Source: Victivallales bacterium (GTDB lineage Bacteria > Verrucomicrobiota > Lentisphaeria > Oligosphaerales > Oligosphaeraceae). From it: DNA of 43,842 bases. The stretch is from contig JAFZIJ010000022.1 of the NCBI GenBank assembly GCA_017554445.1, positions 1-43,842 of the forward strand, written 5' to 3'. The number at the start of each line of letters is the position of its first letter. The first letter of the stretch is position 1. Made by a program: the position numbers and the translations under genes. The notes beneath the pieces were generated by a model. The model ran no database searches. It was not told the DNA's origin and saw only the letters and a program-made list of their open reading frames with translations. Below are positions 16,918 to 24,830 of this stretch, piece by piece.

Positions 16918-17949
16918 ATGGAATCCGTTTTCAGCGTCAGTTTCTTCGCAGTTCTGAAACTGCTTCTCGGCGTATTGGTCGGCTGCATTCTCGGCAAGAC
17001 CGGCATTATGCCTGCGGACGCACGCCGTTCTCTCAGCAAGATCATTTTATGGGTGATGCTGCCGTCCATGCTCATAACCTCCTTGTGCAAAAATATTTCC
17101 ATCGACAATATCCGTCAATACACATGGGTCACGTTGTCCGCAGGCGTCATCGCCTTGGTTGGTTTTCTTTTCGCGCAACTTCTCGGACGTCTTTTCAACG
17201 TAAATAAGGAACAATTCCGCCCATGCGTCGCCGCTTCATGCCTTGGCAACGCCAGCTACATCCCGCTCCCATTGCTCGGAACCATCTGTTTCACGGCACC
17301 GCTATTTTCAGACAACCCAAACGGCATCAAGGAATTAAGTATCCTCTATGTTTCCGTCTTTTTGATGCTCCACTCCCCACTGCTCTGGCTGTTCGGCTTC
17401 CCCTATCTTTCAGGAAAATCCATCCATGAGATCAAGCTGAAACAACTTCTCAGCCCGCCAATCTGCGCTTCTTTCATCGGCTGGACCATCGGCCTCACGC
17501 CACTCCGCCGACTCTTCGTCGGAGTCGGTGCCCCGCTCGGTGTCATCATCGACACGATGAAGCTTCTGGCCGATGCCGTCTTCCCCTGCGCCTTGCTCGT
17601 CATGGGCGGCATTCTTGCGGATCCGCCGCCTAAAAACGAACAGATCCGCTGGAACACCGTCACCGCCATGGTCATCACCAAACTGCTGCTATTGCCTGCC
17701 TTCGGTATCCTGTTCATCACATTCCTATGGAAACATTCGCTCATCCCGCACGACGGCATCTGCGCTTTGGTCTTGATGATCGAAGCCGCCGTTCCGCCTG
17801 CCAACAATCTCATCATCATGTCGCAGTCGCTGAACAAAGGCGAATCCTCCATGGCGCGACTGCTTATCTGGGCATACATGCTCGCCGTCCCATCTCTCAC
17901 CATTTGGATATTCTTCTATCTCACTCTCATCCAATCGTGGATGAAATAA
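16918..17949 (+). CDS. AEC-family (auxin efflux carrier-like) transporter
   Basis: A 343-residue polytopic membrane protein with the AEC pattern: an N-terminal half starting FFAVLKLLLGVLVGCILGKTGI and ARRSLSKIILWVMLPSMLITS, a charged mid-loop, and a second half with FIGWTIGLTPLRRL, PLGVIIDTMKLLADAVFPCALLVMGG and AAVPPANNLIIMSQ. About ten hydrophobic segments are visible. AEC proteins move small organic anions such as malate or malonate; the substrate here is unknown. No obvious ribosome site precedes the ATG. DUF2760 follows 46 nt downstream. Confidence 0.88.
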   Translation: MESVFSVSFFAVLKLLLGVLVGCILGKTGIMPADARRSLSKIILWVMLPSMLITSLCKNISIDNIRQYTWVTLSAGVIALVGFLFAQLLGRLFNVNKEQFRPCVAASCLGNASYIPLPLLGTICFTAPLFSDNPNGIKELSILYVSVFLMLHSPLLWLFGFPYLSGKSIHEIKLKQLLSPPICASFIGWTIGLTPLRRLFVGVGAPLGVIIDTMKLLADAVFPCALLVMGGILADPPPKNEQIRWNTVTAMVITKLLLLPAFGILFITFLWKHSLIPHDGICALVLMIEAAVPPANNLIIMSQSLNKGESSMARLLIWAYMLAVPSLTIWIFFYLTLIQSWMK

Positions 17950-17995
17950 AATCACATCACAGAAATTCAACAAACCATAACATAAAGGCACGATC

Positions 17996-18547
17996 ATGGC
18001 AAATTTCAAAACTGCATGGAACGCATTCTGGTCCATTTTCAAATCTGACAAACTCGCCCAAACATGGAAGGACATCGTCGCCAATCCGCAACCTGCCCTT
18101 CCACCTGCTGAAATAAAGTCGGAAGCGACTGAAAAACAAGAAGAAGCGACTTCGCCCGTAAAAAGCACGCTAAAAGGCGAAGCCGTTCACGCTCTCGCCA
18201 TCCTGCAACGCGAATCACGACTGATCGATTTCCTGCAAGAGGACATCGCCCCCTATTCCAACGAGCAAATCGGCGCCGCCGTCCGCAAAGTTCATGACGA
18301 CGCGCACAACGCTCTTGAAAAATACTTCAAGCTTGTTCCCATCCGCACGGAAAATGAAGGTGAAGGCATCACGTTGGACAAGTCATTTGACAGCAAGCAA
18401 ATACGCCTCACAGGCAAAACCGCTGGCGAACCGCCTTTCCGTGGCACGCTGCTCCATCGCGGCTGGAAGGCGGAAAACATCACGCTACCGCAACGCACAG
18501 ACGCCGTCGATCCCGCCGTCGTCTGCCCCGCGGAAGTAGAGATATGA
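17996..18547 (+). CDS. DUF2760 protein
   Basis: A 183-residue cytosolic protein matching DUF2760: a short N-terminal amphipathic part (FKTAWNAFWSIFKSD), a variable linker rich in Pro, Glu and Ala (about 32-57), then the conserved domain with ALAILQRESRLIDFLQEDIAPYSNEQIGAAVRKVHDD, EGEGITLDKSFDSKQIRLTG and GEPPFRGTLLHRGWKA. The function of the family is unknown; elsewhere it is often near Hsp70-like genes, which is not the case here. AAAGGC lies before the ATG. The stop codon at 18545-18547 is followed at once by the CTAG array. Confidence 0.85.
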   Translation: MANFKTAWNAFWSIFKSDKLAQTWKDIVANPQPALPPAEIKSEATEKQEEATSPVKSTLKGEAVHALAILQRESRLIDFLQEDIAPYSNEQIGAAVRKVHDDAHNALEKYFKLVPIRTENEGEGITLDKSFDSKQIRLTGKTAGEPPFRGTLLHRGWKAENITLPQRTDAVDPAVVCPAEVEI

Positions 18548-18548
18548 T

Positions 18549-18610
18549 CTAGAATTCTAGGATTCTAGACTTCTAGCGCTCTAGACTTCTAGTGGTTCTA
18601 GAATTTCTAG
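18549..18610. repeat. CTAG octamer tandem array
   Basis: Eight CTAG tetramers start at 18549, 18557, 18565, 18573, 18581, 18589, 18598 and 18607: six in exact 8-bp phase, then two 9-bp steps. The intervening tetranucleotides vary (AATT, GATT, ACTT, CGCT). CTAG is self-complementary and carries TAG on both strands, so the 8-bp period puts stops in all six frames. CTAG is usually scarce in bacterial DNA, so eight in 62 bp is not chance. The array lies between the convergent DUF2760 and biotin ligase genes. Confidence 0.92.
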
Positions 18611-18611
18611 C

Positions 18612-18633
18612 CCACTAACCACTAACCACTTCA
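18612..18633. repeat. CCACTAA heptamers at the biotin ligase stop codon
   Basis: Units start at 18612 and 18619 (CCACTAA) and 18626 (CCACTTC). They continue directly from the CTAG array and the last unit runs into the biotin ligase stop codon (18631-18633 on the minus strand). The same CCACTAA unit occurs at 2298-2311 and once at 24779-24785, each time at a gene end. Confidence 0.8.
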
Positions 18634-19425
18634 CCACTGCAGATGCACATCTCCAGCATGAATCAGTTTCATGCCGTCAGGCGTTTCCAGCATTAATCGT
18701 CCTTCGTCATCGATTCCGCTGGCAACGCCCTCTTCCGTCTGTTCGCCTTGCACGATGACGATGGCTTGTCCAGCCAGCAGATCATGGCTGTTCCAATAAT
18801 CCATGAATGGACGCAATGTCCCGTTTGCCGCTTCCCAGTCGTTGAAAATCGTTTCAAACGAATTGAGAAACACAGCCAGAACCATCTCGCGATTCCATTG
18901 CTTGCCAGTCTCCATTTTCAGGGAAGTAACGGTCGCACGCAAATCCTCCGGAAAATCTTCCAATAAACTATTGACGTTGATTCCAACGCCAGTGACGACG
19001 GCCAGTGAACGGTCTTTCATTGTCACGCCTTCGCAAAGAATCCCGCTGATTTTCCTTTTGTTATGTACAGTCAGCAAATCATTCGGCCATTTCAGCGCCA
19101 ATTCGACCGATGGAGCCATCGCCACCAAAGCCTTGTGCAACGCAATCGCACAAATGACAGGTATTTGCGGAAAATTTGACGCAGCAACACGCGGTCTCAG
19201 CACGGTGGACACGTAGATGTTGATTCCGGCAGGCGAAATCCATTCGTGGTCCAGACGACCGCGACCGGCCGTCTGCTCGTCCGAAACAACCGTATAACCA
19301 TGATCGCAACCATTTGCCGCCGCTTTTTTGGCGTCAAAATTCGTCGAACCTGTTGTCTCCAAACAAACGAGACTTTGTCCGAAATCACGTGTTTGCAAAT
19401 ACTTCTCTATTTCAGATTTTGTCAT
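18631..19425 (-). CDS. birA: Biotin--[acetyl-CoA-carboxylase] ligase (no HTH domain)
   Basis: A 264-residue biotin protein ligase. The biotinyl-AMP loop is TAGRGRLDHEW (52-62) and the lysine motif is LKWPNDL (111-117); TTGSTNFDAKK (24-34) and the VTGVGINVN segment also fit. It lacks the N-terminal DNA-binding domain of E. coli BirA, so it should only biotinylate its carrier protein and not act as repressor. The start is set at the ATG 19425; the longer frame to 19563 overlaps the upstream exonuclease gene. No strong ribosome site is visible. It is last in a likely operon with the pseudouridine synthase and exonuclease genes. Confidence 0.93.
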   Translation of the reverse strand: MTKSEIEKYLQTRDFGQSLVCLETTGSTNFDAKKAAANGCDHGYTVVSDEQTAGRGRLDHEWISPAGINIYVSTVLRPRVAASNFPQIPVICAIALHKALVAMAPSVELALKWPNDLLTVHNKRKISGILCEGVTMKDRSLAVVTGVGINVNSLLEDFPEDLRATVTSLKMETGKQWNREMVLAVFLNSFETIFNDWEAANGTLRPFMDYWNSHDLLAGQAIVIVQGEQTEEGVASGIDDEGRLMLETPDGMKLIHAGDVHLQW

Positions 19426-19460
19426 CACGTTGTTAATGTTCACGTAGTAAGTGACACTCC

Positions 19461-20357
19461 CTAAAACAACGACGGCTGTCTGGAGGCTTTCATGGCTTTG
19501 CCAATCGGCCCCATCAGCGATTTGAAGTTCTGTTCGACGGCCATGGCGCGGATCTTCTCCCAATCCGGCATCCGACGGCGAATCGTCTCCAATCCATGCC
19601 AGCCTTCTATCTCCTTGGTATCCAAGATGATCAGCTTCATATTGCGATCCAGCAATTCACTGGATTCCGCCAGACTGTTGCGAATGCGATCAGGCTTCAC
19701 ATCGGCCAGATGTTCGCGCAGACCATCCAATCCGCCGAAATCCGTCAGCAGCTTACTGGCCGTTTTCGGACCGATCCCGTCAACTCCACGAATGTTGTCG
19801 GACGTATCGCCCAAAAGCGCCAAATAGGCAGGAACCATATCGGGCGTCACGCCGAATTTCTCCTGAACTTGTGATATTCCCGTCTCAATCCAATTGCCGT
19901 TCTTGCCGGGAGCCAGCAACCGCACATCATCGCAGACAAGCTGTGTGATATCTTTGTCAAATGCCAGAATATCAACGGCATGTCCATCACGTCGCGCTGT
20001 CACGGAGGCAATCAAATCGTCTGCTTCACGGCCTTCCTCCATCAGCAACGGCCAGCCGAAAGCTTCCATCCATTGTTTGATTGGCTCCACCTGTGCCCGC
20101 AGATCCTCCGGCATGGGCGGACGTTGCGCTTTGTATTCCGGTAGCAGAGCGCAACGCGTCGCGGCTTTTCCTTTATCGAAAGCGACTGCACCATAATGGC
20201 TTGGCAACGTCGTCTCCGCCTGCAGCAACAGCCTGGCCATTCCGTACAAGGCGCCGACTGGCTGTCCGGCTGGATTCGTGAAGCCGCCAGAATGGGACAT
20301 CGCGTAGTACATGCGGTAGATATGCGCATATGCGTCAATCAACACAATCCGTTCCAT
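19461..20357 (-). CDS. Stand-alone FEN-type 5'-3' exonuclease
   Basis: A 298-residue protein equivalent to the 5'-nuclease domain of DNA polymerase I or to ExoIX, without polymerase domain. It has an N-terminal Asp (VLIDAYAHIYR), the EGREADDLIA acidic cluster, AFDKDITQLV, and the complete H3TH region LLGDTSDNIRGVDGIGPKTASKLL. It should remove 5' flaps or RNA primers. The protein ends in QPSLF, a good match to the bacterial sliding-clamp-binding pentapeptide QxxLF. The start codon follows AAGGAG, which lies in the 9-nt gap after the pseudouridine synthase gene, so coupled expression is likely. Confidence 0.92.
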   Translation of the reverse strand: MERIVLIDAYAHIYRMYYAMSHSGGFTNPAGQPVGALYGMARLLLQAETTLPSHYGAVAFDKGKAATRCALLPEYKAQRPPMPEDLRAQVEPIKQWMEAFGWPLLMEEGREADDLIASVTARRDGHAVDILAFDKDITQLVCDDVRLLAPGKNGNWIETGISQVQEKFGVTPDMVPAYLALLGDTSDNIRGVDGIGPKTASKLLTDFGGLDGLREHLADVKPDRIRNSLAESSELLDRNMKLIILDTKEIEGWHGLETIRRRMPDWEKIRAMAVEQNFKSLMGPIGKAMKASRQPSLF

Positions 20358-20366
20358 GAAAACTCC

Positions 20367-21323
20367 TTAACTCCTGCTATCCAATAACTTTTCAAAATCC
20401 GGCCAATCTGCCCGCAAATCCAATAGACGGCTTTCCGGCAAAGGAAGCCGCAAATGGCAGGCGTGCAATGCCTGCCGTCCTATTCGCAGCCGACGGCGAT
20501 CCTCCTCTGTCAATGCGTCTTTGACAAAACGCAGATACATCCCGTCATCCACACCATATAATTTATCACCGACGACGGGATATCCCAATGAACACAACGT
20601 CGCGCGAATCTGATGCGTCCTCCCCGTCCCCAACGTGGCCAGCAGCCACGACATGCCATTGCCACGGCGGAGGCATCGGAACGATGTCTCTGCCGTCTCC
20701 GCATCTATCGCGCCATCAGGCTTTTCCGCACCAAACCGCCGTTTCTTCTTGACAATGGATCGTTCATCCTGCCACAACCAGCCTTCCGCCGACAGTTCAT
20801 CGGGGAAATCGCCTTCGACGACCACCCAATACTCCTTGCAGGCCTCATCACGCGACATCGCACGGGCCGCTATTTTTGCCGCACGTTTGTTTTTCGCTAC
20901 CAAAACAAGGCCGGAAGTTTCACGATCCAAGCGATTTACAAAATGAATCTCCTCCAATGGCGATACGCCGCGCACACGACCTTCCTTCAGCATCGCCCAC
21001 AATGTGCGGTTGAAGAAAATGCCGGCTGGATGGCATGGCAGATTGCCGGATTTGCACAACGCGAGAAAATCGTCGTCTTCATGGACAACCGTCACGGTTT
21101 CATCGACTTCCGGCTCCGGTCGAGCTTCCGGAAGATATTCCATTTCATCGCCGCAACAGAGAACCGTAGCCGCCGTCGCAGCGACGCCGTTCACGATGAT
21201 TCGTCCAGCCGCGATTTCCTCCGCCCAGCTCGCCGTGTCACGATACGTAAAGCGGCCACTCAGGTAGTCCAATATCCCGAGCGGCTTTCCTTCGCCTATC
21301 CGTATCTTGCTCGTCCGTTTCAC
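20367..21323 (-). CDS. RluA-family pseudouridine synthase
   Basis: A 318-residue protein with an N-terminal S4-like RNA-binding part (about 12-60) and a RluA-type catalytic domain. The catalytic Asp133 lies in HFVNRLDRETSGLVL, and GTGRTHQIRATLCSLGYPVVGDKLYG is the C-terminal signature. It isomerises uridine in rRNA or tRNA; the exact target is unknown. The start is GTG at 21323: the frame is closed upstream by TGA and has no ATG. It is first in a likely operon with the exonuclease and biotin ligase genes, and divergent from the NamZ-like gene. Confidence 0.93.
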   Translation of the reverse strand: MKRTSKIRIGEGKPLGILDYLSGRFTYRDTASWAEEIAAGRIIVNGVAATAATVLCCGDEMEYLPEARPEPEVDETVTVVHEDDDFLALCKSGNLPCHPAGIFFNRTLWAMLKEGRVRGVSPLEEIHFVNRLDRETSGLVLVAKNKRAAKIAARAMSRDEACKEYWVVVEGDFPDELSAEGWLWQDERSIVKKKRRFGAEKPDGAIDAETAETSFRCLRRGNGMSWLLATLGTGRTHQIRATLCSLGYPVVGDKLYGVDDGMYLRFVKDALTEEDRRRLRIGRQALHACHLRLPLPESRLLDLRADWPDFEKLLDSRS

Positions 21324-21458
21324 AGCTATCGCTCATTTTTCCCGCCATCCGGCCATCTCCATATTAAAATTTAGTGTGGATAATTGATTTTTCCACGTTC
21401 CAATGGCAAAGTATAGGCTGAGTATTTTTCAACTTTGGCAAAACACGGGATCAACAAC

Positions 21459-22571
21459 ATGAACGGCATCGACAATCTGAAAGCTTATTCGGACATCTTC
21501 AAAGGAAAACGCATCGGCCTCATCACCAATCCGTCCGGCGTTGACAAAGATTTAAACTATACGACCGATATTCTGGCCCAATCGTTCAATCTGACGGCGC
21601 TTTTCGGCCCCGAACACGGCGTTCGCGGTGATGCGCAGGACGGTAAAAAGGTCGAAGACTTCATGGATCCGATCCTCAACATCCCTGTCTATAGCCTCCA
21701 CGGCAAGACGTTGCATATTTCGGACGAACAGTTCTCGCAAATCGATCTATTGGCGTATGACATCCAAGATGTCGGTGCCCGCTTCTACACCTATTTATAC
21801 ACGCTCAGCTACGCCATGGAAGACGCCGCCAGAAACCATATCCCCGTCGTCGTCTTCGACCGCGTCAATCCGCTTGGCAACATGGTCGCGGAAGGCGTTT
21901 TGCTCGAAGCGGAACGCTTCAAATCCTTCGTCGGCATGTACCCGATTCCGACGCGTTATGCTCTTACCATCGGCGAATACGCACGTTACATCAACAAGAC
22001 ATTCGACATCGGCTGCGATCTCATCGTCATCCCCTGCGAAAACTACAAGCGTGACACGCAATTCAAAGACACAGGCCTCAGCTGGATCAATCCATCTCCG
22101 AATATTCCGACGCAGGAAAGCGCTCTCGTCTATATCGGAACTTGCTTGTTTGAAGGCACAAACGTTTCCGAAGGCCGCGGCACGACGCATCCCTTCGAAC
22201 TCATCGGTGCGCCATTCATCGACGCATCGAAGCTCGCCGGCAGCCTTAACGCCATGAAGCTGCCCGGAATCCGTTGGCGCCCGGCGCATTTCACGCCAAT
22301 GTTCAGCAAATTCGCCAACGAACTCTGCCACGGCGTGCAGCTCCACATTACCGATCCTATCGCTTTCCGTCCCTTCGAGGCCGGTCTTCGCCTCTTTGAC
22401 GAAATCCGCCGCAACTGCCCCGAACTCAAATTCTATTCCGGCCATTTCGACCATCTCATCGGCACGGATACGCTCCGCCTCGGCACAGAATCCGTCGATC
22501 ACATGATCGAACGGGCCAAAAATGAAAGCCAGGCCTTCATGGAACAGACCAAACCGTTCAGAATCTACTGA
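21459..22571 (+). CDS. NamZ-like exo-beta-N-acetylmuramidase (DUF1343, GH171)
   Basis: A 370-residue protein of the DUF1343 / GH171 family. Characteristic parts: GIDNLK near the start, GKRIGLITNPSGVD, ALFGPEHGVRGDAQDG, SLHGKTLHIS, DIQDVGARFYTYLYTL, DRVNPLGN and the LFEGTNVSEGRGTTHPFE motif. The family founder NamZ removes terminal MurNAc from peptidoglycan fragments, which suggests wall recycling or scavenging. No signal peptide is visible, so it may act on imported muropeptides. The ATG at 21459 is preferred over a TTG at 21435. The pantothenate kinase gene starts 2 nt after its stop. Confidence 0.9.
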   Translation: MNGIDNLKAYSDIFKGKRIGLITNPSGVDKDLNYTTDILAQSFNLTALFGPEHGVRGDAQDGKKVEDFMDPILNIPVYSLHGKTLHISDEQFSQIDLLAYDIQDVGARFYTYLYTLSYAMEDAARNHIPVVVFDRVNPLGNMVAEGVLLEAERFKSFVGMYPIPTRYALTIGEYARYINKTFDIGCDLIVIPCENYKRDTQFKDTGLSWINPSPNIPTQESALVYIGTCLFEGTNVSEGRGTTHPFELIGAPFIDASKLAGSLNAMKLPGIRWRPAHFTPMFSKFANELCHGVQLHITDPIAFRPFEAGLRLFDEIRRNCPELKFYSGHFDHLIGTDTLRLGTESVDHMIERAKNESQAFMEQTKPFRIY

Positions 22572-22573
22572 CC

Positions 22574-23314
22574 ATGCCTCTATTTTTCGTCAACATCGGC
22601 AATACCCACACGCAAATCGCCGTCATGCAGGGCGGCGAACCGCTGTTGCTGGCCCGATACGACTCGCCGAAACTGTTTGAAGACGACGGTCGTGTCCCGT
22701 TGTTCGACGAGACGCCGGCTCCATGGCGCGCCGTCGCCTCCTCCGTCGTCCCGCGACTGAAGGAGAAACTGTCCAACCGTTACGGAGAAAAGATCCATTT
22801 CCTTACGGCGCAGGATTTTCCGCAGTTGGATTTTTCAATGGTCGATGTGCGGACGGTCGGCATGGACCGCATCGCCAACGCGGCCGCCGCTCTCCGACTC
22901 ATGGGTAATGGCCCCGCGATCGTTCTGGACTGCGGCACATGCCTTGTCACGGAAGCCATTGATACGCAGCATCGCTTCCGCGGCGGTGCCATCATGCTTG
23001 GCCGCATGCTCATGCGACGCGGCCTTGCGGACCATACCGCCCAATTGCCGCTCATTCCAATCCAGCATCAACGGCCATCCCCTCTCGGAACGACCACGCA
23101 TGACGCCATTCTCGCAGGCGTCGATCTCGGTGCCATCGGTTGCGTCCGGCAGCTCGTCACCGAAACGCGAAAATTGCTTAATGCATTGGATTGCAAAATC
23201 TTCACAACAGGCGGAGACGCTTCGTACTTTCTTGAAAACATCCCTGAACTGACTCCCGCGCCGCCGTTGCTGACCATACGCGGCATCGCAACTTCCAAAC
23301 CCGCCATTGACTGA
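22574..23314 (+). CDS. coaX: Type III pantothenate kinase
   Basis: A 246-residue ASKHA kinase of the CoaX type, the first enzyme of coenzyme A synthesis. Recognisable parts: FFVNIGNTHTQIAV (phosphate 1 loop), VGMDRIANAAAA with the catalytic GxDR Asp, VLDCGTCLVTEAID, RGGAIMLGRMLM and FTTGGDA. Oddly the first loop reads NIGNT where nearly all members have DxGNT, so the usual first Asp is Asn7 (codon AAC). The gene is tightly packed between the NamZ-like gene (2 nt) and the J-domain gene (9 nt), indicating an operon. Confidence 0.88.
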   Translation: MPLFFVNIGNTHTQIAVMQGGEPLLLARYDSPKLFEDDGRVPLFDETPAPWRAVASSVVPRLKEKLSNRYGEKIHFLTAQDFPQLDFSMVDVRTVGMDRIANAAAALRLMGNGPAIVLDCGTCLVTEAIDTQHRFRGGAIMLGRMLMRRGLADHTAQLPLIPIQHQRPSPLGTTTHDAILAGVDLGAIGCVRQLVTETRKLLNALDCKIFTTGGDASYFLENIPELTPAPPLLTIRGIATSKPAID

Positions 23315-23323
23315 GGCCTGACC

Positions 23324-24130
23324 GTGCGTTCCCTCTATGACATTCTGGGCGTCCGCGCGACGGCGACCTTCGAGGAAATCAAGAAGGCGTACTACCGTCA
23401 GGTCAAGCTGTGCCATCCGGACCTCTTCAATGGCGATCTTGCCAAAACCCAAGAGTTTCAGGAACTTGTAAACGCGTTCGACATCCTTTCCGACCCGTTT
23501 ACGCGGAAGGAATACGATGACCGCCGCATGATCGAACACACGCCCGTTCCGCCCACCACGAATGTCTTCCATGACGAACATGACAAAATCATGGACACCA
23601 TCGCGGACGACATTCTCGAAGAACTCATTGTCGGCAACGATGTCCCCAAGAACACGACGCTACAAAGCCTCATGCTGGATCTGGCCCATACGGATCGTTT
23701 CATCATGTTCCGCGAAGCCAAGACGTTTTTCTCGCAGGGCAAATTCAACTACTGCTACGCCCTCTGCGGCAAGCTGATCGATCTGAGCCCTCATAATATC
23801 CTCTACCATTTCTATTACGCCGAATCGGCCCGCATTCTCGGCAAGGCAGCCCGTGCCGCCAAACACTTCCGCATCTGCTTGCAAATAGGCGTGATGCGAA
23901 CTCCACCGCAACGTCTTGCAAAAATTCGCCGCCACTACCGCGCCGCCCAGCAGGCCCGCGGCTGGCTTGGAAAAATCGCCACATGGTTTCTCGACGAAGG
24001 GCCGTCCATCGAATTGTCCGAAACGGAACGTTCCAGAATGGTCATCGATGAAATGTTCGCCACAGAACTGAAACGACAGAAACGTCAGCAGTCCCTTCCG
24101 CATCGTATTCCCCCTAAACAGCTTAAGTGA
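23324..24130 (+). CDS. J-domain (DnaJ-like) protein
   Basis: A 268-residue protein with an N-terminal J domain (about 3-68): LYDILGVRATATFEEIKKAYYRQVKLCHPDLF with the HPD triad at 31-33, then FDILSDPFTRKEYDDRR. The rest lacks the Gly/Phe and zinc-finger regions of DnaJ; residues 125-205 are helical and TPR-like (REAKTFFSQGKFNYCYALCGKLIDLSPHN, FYYAESARILGKAARAAKHFR). It may recruit Hsp70 to particular clients. The start is GTG at 23324 with GAGG upstream. It sits in the NamZ-CoaX operon; the membrane protein gene begins 13 nt downstream. Confidence 0.88.
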   Translation: MRSLYDILGVRATATFEEIKKAYYRQVKLCHPDLFNGDLAKTQEFQELVNAFDILSDPFTRKEYDDRRMIEHTPVPPTTNVFHDEHDKIMDTIADDILEELIVGNDVPKNTTLQSLMLDLAHTDRFIMFREAKTFFSQGKFNYCYALCGKLIDLSPHNILYHFYYAESARILGKAARAAKHFRICLQIGVMRTPPQRLAKIRRHYRAAQQARGWLGKIATWFLDEGPSIELSETERSRMVIDEMFATELKRQKRQQSLPHRIPPKQLK

Positions 24131-24143
24131 ACGCGTGATTCAG

Positions 24144-24785
24144 ATGACAAGCTCTGAAAAATCGACCATTCTCTCCGCTGTCCGCCAGTTGCTCTACTGT
24201 GCGGGATGCTTCGGCGTGGCTTTCCTACAACACGCCGTCGCTGCTATCTATAAGGAAAGAACTTTTGATGAAAACGGCATTCTGGAAAACTTCCAGCTCG
24301 GCGAACTCCTGCTCGCCTGTGCGCTGTTTCTCTGTGTATCGTTAATCCGCAAGAATTTCCATAAGCTCGGCATCGTCTTTGCGTCGCTCTGCGCCTTCGC
24401 CGCCTGCCGTGAATTGGACAGCTTCTTTGACGACCACATCCCGCTGATCGGCTGGAAATTCGCCTTCCTTTTCATCCTTTTAGCCGTTGGCTACGCCATG
24501 AAAAACTGGCGGCAAACACGCGAAGAACTGCTCATGTTCTTCCATCATCCATCCTTCTCGATGATGTGCTGCGCCATGACCGTAATCATTCCCGTAGCGC
24601 AATGTATTGGACATAGATCGTTCATCGTCAATATCTTGCAAATGGAACACGTCGGCAGCATCAAAGAGTTCATCGAAGAAAGCATTGAAACGGCTGGTTA
24701 TTTCATCTTGATCTGTTCCGCCATCGAACTCTTCTGGCCATCCCGCCAATCAAACGATACGAAATCACTACCTACTGACCACTAA
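24144..24785 (+). CDS. Six-TM membrane protein of unknown function
   Basis: A 213-residue polytopic protein with about six hydrophobic segments (near 14-34, 51-68, 74-90, 103-120, 135-153 and 188-205). Charged clusters recur at membrane borders: AACRELDSFFDDH after the third segment, and EFIEESIETAGY before the last, with acidic residues that could bind metal or take part in catalysis. I do not recognise the family. The ATG at 24144 is preferred over a GTG three codons earlier. It closes the operon that starts with the NamZ-like gene; its stop codon is the end of a CCACTAA unit. Confidence 0.7.
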   Translation: MTSSEKSTILSAVRQLLYCAGCFGVAFLQHAVAAIYKERTFDENGILENFQLGELLLACALFLCVSLIRKNFHKLGIVFASLCAFAACRELDSFFDDHIPLIGWKFAFLFILLAVGYAMKNWRQTREELLMFFHHPSFSMMCCAMTVIIPVAQCIGHRSFIVNILQMEHVGSIKEFIEESIETAGYFILICSAIELFWPSRQSNDTKSLPTDH

Positions 24786-24825
24786 CAACTTTTCATTCAG
24801 CATTTAGCATTCAGCATTCAGCATT
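24779..24825. repeat. CCACTAA unit and CATTCAG heptamer array before the MATE gene
   Basis: CCACTAA at 24779-24785 contains the stop codon of the membrane protein gene. CATTCAG-type units then start at 24794, 24801 (CATTTAG), 24808, 24815 and a partial CATT at 24822, in exact 7-bp phase. The array ends 5 nt before the MATE start codon and occupies the place where a ribosome binding site is expected. Confidence 0.88.
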
Positions 24826-24830
24826 AAAAA

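Noticed and set aside
18549..18633. Possible CRISPR array
   Set aside because: Units are only 7-8 bp, with no conserved long repeat, no unique spacers of about 30 bp and no cas genes in the window.
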